From: Flavobacterium sp. LC2016-23
GTDB taxonomy: Bacteria; Bacteroidota; Bacteroidia; Flavobacteriales; Flavobacteriaceae
Direction of reading: 5' to 3'
DNA: 64,000 nt
Assembly: GCF_009674775.1 (NCBI RefSeq)
Contig: NZ_WKKE01000002.1
Location: 1 to 64,000, forward strand
Shown one piece after another: positions 57,762-64,000 of this stretch. The translations under genes were made by a program, and so were the position numbers. How positions within the stretch are numbered: position 1 is the stretch's first letter; the number at the start of each line of letters is the position of its first letter. The notes beneath the pieces were generated by a model. That model worked only from the letters and a program-made list of their open reading frames with translations, did no database searches and was not told the origin of the DNA.

Positions 57762-57860
57762 TAAGGTTCTAAGTTGTTTTAAAGGCTCAAAGGTACAAAG
57801 TAACAAAGGTCCAGAGGTAAAATCTTTGTTGCTTTGAGCCTTTGTATCTTTGTACCTTTA
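57762..57860. repeat. Inverted word-like repeats between the persulfide dioxygenase and transporter genes
   Basis: AAAGGCTCAAAGGTACAAAG, then TAACAAAGGT faces ATCTTTGTTGCTTTGAGCCT, then TTGTATCTTTGTACCTTT as an inverted pair. Just before it lies one AAGGTTCTAAGTTG word. The element lies inside an operon and may fold in the transcript. Confidence 0.75.
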
Positions 57861-57865
57861 AAAAA

Positions 57866-59281
57866 TTATTTTAATACTTTACTCTGGCAAACAAAATCGG
57901 ATTTTGGGATTTCAGTTTTAGAGATCGCTCCAAAACCACCTTCCACTTCTGAAAAATTTCTAAATCCGCGTGCCTGCAATATAGAAGCCGCAATCATACT
58001 GCGGTAACCTCCGGCACAGTGCAGGTAAAAATGCTCATTTGGATTGATATCTTTTACCCAGTCGTTAATATAAGCCAAGGGTTTGCTGTAAGCGTCATCA
58101 ATATGTTCTGCAGCATATTCGGTTTCTTTGCGAATATCGATTACTTTATCTTTTTCAGGTTTAAATTCAGTTGCAAATTGAGCAGCGGTAATTCGGTTAA
58201 CGGTATCAATTTCAAAACTGGCTTTCTGCCAGCTTTCAAAACCACCTTCCAAATGTCCGATTATTGCATCAAAACCCACACGGCTTAAACGTGTTACCGT
58301 TTCTTCTTCGAGACCAATTTCTGTAACCAGTATAATAGGTTGTTTTACATTGGCAATTAAAGTTCCAACCCAGGGCGCAAAATCGCCATTGATTCCAATA
58401 TTAATAGACTGTGGAATAAATCCTTTGCTAAAATTGGCAGCACTTCTGGTATCCAGGATCAAAGCTCCGGTTTCTTCGGCTACAGCCTCAAATTCTGTTG
58501 CTTTTATAGCTTTCATTCCGTTATGCAAAACCGATTCAAAACTTTCGTAGCCTTGTTTGTTCATAGCTACATTCATACTGAAATAGGCTGGAGGAGGTAA
58601 TAATCCGTCGGTAACTTCGGTAATAAATTCGGCTTCGGTCATATTCGCGCGCAAAGCATAATTGGTTGCTTTTTGATTTCCGATTGTTGAAACGGTTTCT
58701 TTGCTCATATTTTTTCCACAGGCGCTTCCGGCTCCATGTGCAGGATATACAATCACATCATCGGCCAGAGTCATGATTTTATCCCTTAACGAATGAAATA
58801 AAATTCCGGCCAATTGGTCCTGTGTCATTCCGGCTGCTTTTTGAGCTAAATCCGGTCGACCGACATCTCCGATAAATAAAGTATCTCCGGAGAAAATCGA
58901 ATGATCTTTACCGTTTTCATCCATCAGTAAATAGGTGGTACTTTCCATAGTATGACCGGGAGTGTGCAGAACTTTAATCGTAATTTTTCCGATTTTAAAT
59001 TCCTGTCCGTCTTTCGCTGAAATGCAGTCAAATTCGCAGGCCGCATTAGGTCCGTAAACAATTGGTGCCTGAGTTTCTTTGCTTAAATCGATATGTCCTG
59101 AAACAAAATCAGCGTGGAAATGTGTTTCAAAAATATATTTCAATTTTACGGCATCACGTTCTAAACGATCTAAGTAAGGCTGAATTTCTCTTAAAGGGTC
59201 AATAATGGCCGCTTCACCGTCTGAAGTTATATAATAAGCACCCTGCGCAAGGCATCCGGTGTAAATTTGTTCTATTTTCAT
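57866..59281 (-). CDS. CstB-like persulfide dioxygenase with two rhodanese domains
   Basis: The protein has 471 residues. The metallo-beta-lactamase-like domain (1-250) has H54, H56 and D58 in THFHADF and further ligands H110, D133 and H182, as in ETHE1-type non-heme iron dioxygenases. A first rhodanese (about 262-355) lacks the active-site Cys, so it is a pseudo-rhodanese. The second (about 365-465) has C422 in HCAGGYR. This is the CstB layout that oxidises persulfide to sulfite/thiosulfate. It is cotranscribed with two YeeE/YedE genes, and a reverse-strand -7 box TATCTTTG (59308-59315) precedes it. Confidence 0.93.
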   Translation of the reverse strand: MKIEQIYTGCLAQGAYYITSDGEAAIIDPLREIQPYLDRLERDAVKLKYIFETHFHADFVSGHIDLSKETQAPIVYGPNAACEFDCISAKDGQEFKIGKITIKVLHTPGHTMESTTYLLMDENGKDHSIFSGDTLFIGDVGRPDLAQKAAGMTQDQLAGILFHSLRDKIMTLADDVIVYPAHGAGSACGKNMSKETVSTIGNQKATNYALRANMTEAEFITEVTDGLLPPPAYFSMNVAMNKQGYESFESVLHNGMKAIKATEFEAVAEETGALILDTRSAANFSKGFIPQSINIGINGDFAPWVGTLIANVKQPIILVTEIGLEEETVTRLSRVGFDAIIGHLEGGFESWQKASFEIDTVNRITAAQFATEFKPEKDKVIDIRKETEYAAEHIDDAYSKPLAYINDWVKDINPNEHFYLHCAGGYRSMIAASILQARGFRNFSEVEGGFGAISKTEIPKSDFVCQSKVLK

Positions 59282-59307
59282 GATTTGGGAATCTAAATAA
59301 TGGTTTA

Positions 59308-59315
59308 CAAAGATA
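59308..59315 (-). promoter_or_regulatory. -7 promoter element of the persulfide dioxygenase operon
   Basis: On the reverse strand this is TATCTTTG, 26 bases before the start codon. Confidence 0.7.
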
Positions 59316-59389
59316 ACTTGGTTTTTCTAAAGAATAAGTGACTAATGTTACAGAAATTCATTTTTGAAATAAAAAAAAGGGAATTTTAG

Positions 59390-59466
59390 CATGTAAGTGA
59401 TGTGAGTTCATTTAAAGAGCCTCATGCTGTATGTTATGCCAAAATGAACTTAAATAACCTTACATG
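59390..59466. repeat. Long imperfect inverted repeat upstream of cydA
   Basis: CATGTAAG (59390-59397) pairs with CTTACATG (59459-59466). Inside it AGTTCATTT (59405-59413) pairs with AAATGAACT (59442-59450). The 316-base gap between the divergent operons has no gene. The palindrome may be a regulator site or a decayed mobile element. Confidence 0.75.
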
Positions 59467-59562
59467 GTAGAAAAAAAATAAATGTTGTAAAAACACTAAA
59501 AAGTTTAACAAATATCGGGCGATAAACTTTTTTTTAAGGTATTTACTTTGGGTTTTAATGGG

Positions 59563-59570
59563 TAAATTTG
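59563..59570 (+). promoter_or_regulatory. -7 promoter element of cydAB
   Basis: TAAATTTG lies 27 bases before the ATG at 59598, which favours that start over a GTG at 59568 inside the promoter. Confidence 0.75.
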
Positions 59571-59597
59571 TGGGACTTCATAATTAAAATACCACTC

Positions 59598-60944
59598 ATG
59601 GAAGAAATGCTTTTTTATGACCGAATGCAATTCGCCTTCACCATTACCTTTCACTACCTTTTTCCGCAGCTTACAATGGGTCTCTCGCTGATCATTGTTT
59701 ATTTCAAGTGGAAATACTTAAAAACCAAAGACGAACAATACAATCACGCCACGCATTTCTGGATGAAAATCTTTGCGTTGAATTTTGCCATGGGTGTCGT
59801 AACCGGAATTCCAATGGAATTTCAGTTCGGAACCAACTGGGCCAAATTCTCTGAACTGACGGGAGGAATTATCGGTCAGACACTGGCGATGGAGGGGATG
59901 TTTTCGTTTTTCCTGGAATCTTCTTTTCTGGGAATATTTTTATTTGGTGAAAAAATACTGGGACATAAATGGCACTTTGTAACCGGAGTATTAATCATGA
60001 TCGGTTCCTGGGCCAGCGGCTATCTGATTATAGCCACACACTCCTGGATGCAGAATCCGGTGGGTTATGAAATCCTTGAAAATGGAAAATTTGTACTGAC
60101 CAACTTTAAAGCTTTATTTCTCAATCCGTGGTTGTGGCCTTCTTATCTGCACAATCAGGCTGCCTCTTTGGTAACGAGTTCGTTTGTGGTGGCCGGAATT
60201 GGCGCTTTCTATATTCTGAGTCAGAAGAATGTTTCTTTTGGAAAATTGTTCCTTAAAACAGGAGTAATTTTCGGATTGATTTCGAGTATTATTGTGGCAG
60301 TTCCCACCGGAGATTTACTGGCCAAAAATGTAGTGAAATACCAACCGGTGACTTTTGCCGCAATGGAAGGAATTTTTCATACCGAGAAAAAAGGTTCTGA
60401 AATTGTTTTAATCGGTCAACCCGATGTAAAAGACAAAAAACTGGATAATAAAATTGCCGTTCCCAATATTTTGAGTTTCCTGACGTATGGAAACTGGGAA
60501 CAGGAAATAAAAGGACTGGATCAGTTTGAAGAAGATCTGCATCCGACCAATATTTCGGGATTGTATTATGCGTATCATATTATGGTCGGACTCGGGACCT
60601 TGTTTATTGGTTTGATGGTTTTGGCGCTTTTTCAGTTAATTCGGGGAAAATTATACCAGACCAAATGGATTTTATGGTCGTTGATGTTTATGATGCCGTT
60701 CCCTTATATTGCCAATACTACAGGCTGGTATACGGCTGAATTAGGCAGACAGCCCTGGTTGGTTTATAATTTATTACGCACTTCTGCAGGGGCATCTCCA
60801 ACAGTGTCGTCCGGAAATACCTTGTTTACCTTATTGGGTTTTATCGGATTGTATCTTTTACTCGGAATGCTGTTTTTGCTTTTGATTGGAAAAATTATCA
60901 ATAAAGGGCCTCATCATGTGGAACTTTCAACAGAAAAAATATAA
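59598..60944 (+). CDS. cydA: Cytochrome bd ubiquinol/menaquinol oxidase subunit I
   Basis: The protein has 448 residues from the ATG at 59598 (MEEMLFYDRMQFAFTITFHY). The heme-ligand His is in FTITFHYLFPQLTMG. The quinol-binding region is GIPMEFQFGTNW, and EGMFSFFLESSF, NQAASLVTSSF and YHIMVGLGTLFIG are conserved. The Q loop is short. It reduces oxygen at low tension with menaquinol, as expected in this phylum. Cotranscribed with cydB (2-base gap). Confidence 0.96.
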   Translation: MEEMLFYDRMQFAFTITFHYLFPQLTMGLSLIIVYFKWKYLKTKDEQYNHATHFWMKIFALNFAMGVVTGIPMEFQFGTNWAKFSELTGGIIGQTLAMEGMFSFFLESSFLGIFLFGEKILGHKWHFVTGVLIMIGSWASGYLIIATHSWMQNPVGYEILENGKFVLTNFKALFLNPWLWPSYLHNQAASLVTSSFVVAGIGAFYILSQKNVSFGKLFLKTGVIFGLISSIIVAVPTGDLLAKNVVKYQPVTFAAMEGIFHTEKKGSEIVLIGQPDVKDKKLDNKIAVPNILSFLTYGNWEQEIKGLDQFEEDLHPTNISGLYYAYHIMVGLGTLFIGLMVLALFQLIRGKLYQTKWILWSLMFMMPFPYIANTTGWYTAELGRQPWLVYNLLRTSAGASPTVSSGNTLFTLLGFIGLYLLLGMLFLLLIGKIINKGPHHVELSTEKI

Positions 60945-60946
60945 GT

Positions 60947-62023
60947 ATGGAATTTTTTTGGTACGTCGTTTTAATGGGAATTCTGGCCGTTTACATTGTT
61001 TTGGACGGTTATGATTTTGGGGCAGGAATTATTCATTTATTTCTGGCTAAAACAGAGAAAGATAAAAAAGCAATTACAAGCGCTATTGGTCCTTTTTGGG
61101 ATGCCAACGAAGTTTGGATTATTGCGGCCGGAGGTGTATTGTTTTTTGCTTTTCCGACTTTGTATGCTTCTTCTTTCAGCGGATTCTATCTGCCGTTGAT
61201 TATGATTTTATGGTTGCTGATTTTTCGTGCGATTGGTTTGGAAATGCGCGGACAGGTACATCACCCGATGTGGGAAACAATCTGGGATAAAGCTTTCGGA
61301 ATCGCGAGTCTACTTCTGGCTTTGTTCTTCGGGATTGCTTTGGGAAATATCGTGCGCGGAGTCAATCTCGGAATGGTAACCAACGGCGTTTCGACACAGG
61401 AAGCACATTATTTCTTTTTGCCTTTGTGGAATCCGACTTTCAGTCCGCAAGCCAATGAATTGGGTATTATCGATTGGTTTACCCTGTTTCTTGGCATTGT
61501 GAGTGTGGTAGCTTTAACAATTCACGGCGCCAACTGGATTATCTTTAAAACCAATTCGTCTTTGAATCCGCAGCTTAAAAATCTGGTTTTTAAACTGAAT
61601 ATTGTTTTATTGGTTTTGGTTTGCATTTCGTTGCAGATCTGGCATTTTATTGAGCCGGAACCTTTTCATAATTTCGTTGAAAATCCGATTCTTTGGTTTT
61701 TTCCTGTGATGACTTTTGTAGGGATTTTAGGGTTGTTTAAAGTGCGTTCGTATAAAAAAGACGGACACGGTTTTATATTCTCAACTTTATTTCTCGTTGG
61801 CGGATTTGCTTCGACGGCCGTTTCTATTTTCCCGAATGTTTTGCCTTCAACGAATAAAGTAAATCCTTCTTTAACCATTTACAATACCGCCGCCGGAGCT
61901 TACGGATTAAATGCCGGACTGAGCTGGTTTTTTGTCGCGTTGTTTCTGGTAATTATTTATTTTATTATTCAGTACCGTGTTTTTAATGGGAAAATGGATG
62001 ATGTAGGGTATGGGGAGCATTGA
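60947..62023 (+). CDS. cydB: Cytochrome bd oxidase subunit II
   Basis: The 358-residue protein has nine or so membrane helices. Conserved blocks are VLDGYDFGAGIIHLF, IGPFWDANEVWIIAAGG and FRAIGLEMRGQVHHP. It partners CydA. It follows cydA by 2 bases; no cydX-like small subunit was found in the 76 bases after it. No terminator is obvious before the next promoter. Confidence 0.96.
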   Translation: MEFFWYVVLMGILAVYIVLDGYDFGAGIIHLFLAKTEKDKKAITSAIGPFWDANEVWIIAAGGVLFFAFPTLYASSFSGFYLPLIMILWLLIFRAIGLEMRGQVHHPMWETIWDKAFGIASLLLALFFGIALGNIVRGVNLGMVTNGVSTQEAHYFFLPLWNPTFSPQANELGIIDWFTLFLGIVSVVALTIHGANWIIFKTNSSLNPQLKNLVFKLNIVLLVLVCISLQIWHFIEPEPFHNFVENPILWFFPVMTFVGILGLFKVRSYKKDGHGFIFSTLFLVGGFASTAVSIFPNVLPSTNKVNPSLTIYNTAAGAYGLNAGLSWFFVALFLVIIYFIIQYRVFNGKMDDVGYGEH

Positions 62024-62087
62024 TTTTAAATATTTATTGGGTTCTCAGTTTTATAGTTTATGACCAAAATTTTTCATCAGAAAAGCA

Positions 62088-62095
62088 TAGATTTG
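62088..62095 (+). promoter_or_regulatory. -7 promoter element close to the methyltransferase start
   Basis: TAGATTTG ends 4 bases before the ATG at 62100, so transcription would start at or beside the start codon (leaderless). Confidence 0.6.
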
Positions 62096-62099
62096 CAAA

Positions 62100-63281
62100 A
62101 TGAATATAGATACAGAAAAAGAATTTAAGACTGGTATTTTCTCCTTTTTTGCTGGAGCAGGTTTTCTTGACCTAGGTTTCGAAATGACAAAAGGTTTCGA
62201 AACTCTTTTTGTTAATGAGTATCATGCTCCCTTCATGGAAATATATAAATCTTCTCGTAAAGATTTAGGAATAAAACAACCTAAATTTGGACATCATGTA
62301 TGTGATATAACAAAATTTCTTGAAGATGATAAATCTCAATTTTTAAGTCAAAGTATTAGCTCTGCAAAGGAAGCCTATAACCTTGTTGGATTTATTGGCG
62401 GACCGCCATGTCCAGACTTTTCAGTTGGTGGAAAAAATAAAGGAATTAAGGGAGAGAATGGTAAATTGTCAGGTACTTACATAGAGTTGATTATAAAAAA
62501 TTCTCCAGATTTTTTTCTTTTTGAAAATGTGAAAGGATTGTACAGAACTAAAAAACATCGAGAGTTTTTTGATTCTATAAAACTAAAGCTTATTTCAAAT
62601 GGTTATTGTCTAACTGAAAAGCTTATCAATGCAATTGAATATGGAGCTCCTCAAGATAGAGAAAGAATTATTTTGATTGGATTTAAAAGAGATGTTTTGA
62701 CTGAATTAGGACTAGAAGTAAACGAGTCATCAATTTTAAAATCTTTTGATTGGAATAATAATTTAAAATATTCCGCATCTGAGATATTGGCTCAAAATTG
62801 GCCTAAAAAAGAGTCTTTTTTGGAAGATTCTAAAAAAGATTGTCCTAAAGAAATAGATAAAAAGCTAACAGTTGAATATTGGTTTAATAAAAATGATGTT
62901 CAAAATCATCCAAATGCAAAACATTACTTTCAACCTCGTGCAGGTTTAGCAAAGTTTTTAATAATTGAAGAAGGTGATGATTTGAAAAAATCATATAAAA
63001 GATTACATCGTTGGAGATATTCTCCAACTGCTGCTTACGGAAATAATGAAGTTCACTTGCATCCATATAAAGCGAGAAGAATTTCTGCTGCCGAGGCTTT
63101 AGCAATTCAATCATTACCAAAGAAATTTGTAATGCCTGAATCAATTTCATTAACAAATATGTTTAAATCAATAGGAAACGGTGTGCCATATTTGGCAGCT
63201 AAGGGATTAGCTGAAACTATCTATAATTTCGTAGAACAGACTAAAACAAACAGTAATTATGAGGAAGTTATCAGCCAGTAA
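62100..63281 (+). CDS. DNA (cytosine-5) methyltransferase
   Basis: The protein has 393 residues. Motif I is FSFFAGAGFLDLGFE (15-29), motif IV is GPPCPDFSVGGKN with catalytic C104, motif VI is ENVKG (142-146), motif VIII is GAPQDRERIILIG and motif X is SIGNGVPYLAAKGL. A target-recognition region lies between about 220 and 330. It is the modification half of a type II system with the overlapping downstream gene. The DNA is more AT-rich than the neighbouring cyd genes, which suggests recent transfer. Confidence 0.95.
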   Translation: MNIDTEKEFKTGIFSFFAGAGFLDLGFEMTKGFETLFVNEYHAPFMEIYKSSRKDLGIKQPKFGHHVCDITKFLEDDKSQFLSQSISSAKEAYNLVGFIGGPPCPDFSVGGKNKGIKGENGKLSGTYIELIIKNSPDFFLFENVKGLYRTKKHREFFDSIKLKLISNGYCLTEKLINAIEYGAPQDRERIILIGFKRDVLTELGLEVNESSILKSFDWNNNLKYSASEILAQNWPKKESFLEDSKKDCPKEIDKKLTVEYWFNKNDVQNHPNAKHYFQPRAGLAKFLIIEEGDDLKKSYKRLHRWRYSPTAAYGNNEVHLHPYKARRISAAEALAIQSLPKKFVMPESISLTNMFKSIGNGVPYLAAKGLAETIYNFVEQTKTNSNYEEVISQ

Positions 63282-64000
63282 TTTAGTTGCTTCAATCAAC
63301 CAACTTGATAAAAATACATTTTTCAATTATATAAATCCTAAAACAAAAGGATTAATCAAAATTGATAGTGTTGATTTACCAGAAGGACCTATTAGAATAA
63401 AAAGATGGGATTCTTCGAAAGGTGGTTCTGAAGCTAAAACAAAAGTTGAAACGATATCCTCAGAAATGATATGGAGAGTTGCTAATTCATTTCATCAAAA
63501 CCAACCAATAAATTTAGATAGAGTGCTAGGAGGAAGTTACAATACACGAAGTGTTTTAGAAGCTTTATTAGCTTATACTCCTGAATTTTATTTTTGTTAT
63601 CCAGGTAGAATTGAAAATAAAGCTGGCTTTACTTCTATAAAACATGGACACAAACATTTAATATGGAAACCTGATTTACCACATAGAATAGGAGTTATAG
63701 AAAAAATTAATACAGAAATCGTTATTTCTGAAATGCCAGCTTTAGACGCTTTCTATGATTCATTAGTTTTAACTGAAAATAATATTGAAGCAAAAGAACT
63801 TGATATAGCTATACAACGGAGACATGCTCAAATACAAATTGCTTTGTATTTTATTGGACATCAGTTAAACTTTCGAACTTGGATTGCTCAAAATGATAAA
63901 GGAATACTTTATCAAAATAAAAAGATTGGAGAATACGATGGAGTAATATCTTCATTAAAAGATGAAAAGCTAATGTCTGCCTATGGTGATGCTGTTCAAG
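63259..64000 (+). CDS. Putative restriction endonuclease (partial, runs off window)
   Basis: An open frame from the ATG at 63259 (MRKLSASNLVASINQLDKN) overlaps the methyltransferase by 23 bases and reads without a stop to the window end (247 codons). I do not recognise a named family. Residues 187-213 (RRHAQIQIALYFIGHQL, then NFRTWIAQND) resemble the Q..L...G...GF.TWIA.ND pattern of predicted nuclease or modification-dependent enzymes, and GEYDGVIS follows. Position and AT-rich composition suggest the cognate restriction enzyme. The catalytic centre may lie beyond the window. Confidence 0.75.
   Translation, partial: MRKLSASNLVASINQLDKNTFFNYINPKTKGLIKIDSVDLPEGPIRIKRWDSSKGGSEAKTKVETISSEMIWRVANSFHQNQPINLDRVLGGSYNTRSVLEALLAYTPEFYFCYPGRIENKAGFTSIKHGHKHLIWKPDLPHRIGVIEKINTEIVISEMPALDAFYDSLVLTENNIEAKELDIAIQRRHAQIQIALYFIGHQLNFRTWIAQNDKGILYQNKKIGEYDGVISSLKDEKLMSAYGDAVQ

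Noticed and set aside
59568-59597. GTG start for cydA
   Set aside because: It overlaps the -7 box TAAATTTG; the ATG at 59598 gives the normal N-terminus.
1-64000. Prophage, integrase or complete insertion sequence
   Set aside because: No transposase, integrase or phage structural gene was found in the window; mobile traces are limited to repeats and the AT-rich restriction-modification locus.
1-64000. tRNA genes
   Set aside because: No cloverleaf with a recognisable T-loop GGTTCGAATC-type motif was seen in the gaps inspected by eye; a covariance search would be needed to exclude them fully.

Overview
The window is a piece of a Bacteroidota chromosome, most likely a Flavobacterium. The reasons are Bacteroidota-type promoters (TAnnTTTG at -7) before many genes, T9SS type B sorting signals, a carboxypeptidase-like/TonB-dependent receptor, 2TM-domain/LytTR signalling genes, low GC content and A-rich ribosome binding sites. 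It opens in the 3' end of a 23S rRNA gene followed by 5S rRNA and closes inside a restriction endonuclease-like gene.

Layout. 1-630: end of an rRNA operon, its terminator and a structured dispersed repeat. 658-2792: PAS-PAS histidine kinase and CheY-like receiver. 2960-4756: typA. 4831-8934: T9SS-secreted protein and an ABC exporter pair. 9061-18659: a cryptic kinase-like protein, a lipoprotein, a giant metallophosphatase/kinase-like/beta-barrel fusion, an HD-PycTM protein and an orphan GAF protein. 18888-20299: SDR oxidoreductase and TetR regulator sharing an operator. 20386-27629: leftward genes (nucleoid-associated protein, four-helix-bundle protein between inverted repeats, pRiA4b ORF-3-like protein, ClC channel plus HPP protein, acetyltransferase, VOC, YciI, DinB and a nitrilase). 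27754-34493: TonB-dependent receptor, DUF2141 protein and a signalling cluster of LytS-type kinase fused to a 2TM domain, three free 2TM proteins and a LytTR regulator. 34614-38183: ctaA, cca, yaaA. 38475-43102: autoregulated tetR-tolC-emrA-emrB drug efflux operon. 43247-43797: ParE/RelE toxin-antitoxin. 43846-53106: complete trp operon in the order trpL-E-G-D-C-F-B-A, with four guest genes and repeat-filled junctions. 53230-56425: secreted beta-helix protein, then yceI, nitroreductase and marR. 56703-59281: sulfide/thiosulfate genes (CstB-like enzyme and two YeeE/YedE membrane proteins). 59598-62023: cydAB. 62100-64000: type II restriction-modification locus, unusually AT-rich.

The most notable item is upstream of trpE: an 18-residue leader peptide with three consecutive Trp codons, an intrinsic terminator and a mutually exclusive antiterminator pairing, which is a classical trp attenuator in a Bacteroidota genome. 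Other points worth a second look are a kinase-like domain inside the 1243-residue metallophosphatase/beta-barrel protein, a second cryptic kinase-like protein, an HD domain fused to a Pycsar-type membrane domain, the four-gene 2TM family, three regulator/operator pairs readable from palindromes, and several families of short word-like intergenic repeats, one of which brackets a four-helix-bundle gene as about 42-bp inverted repeats.
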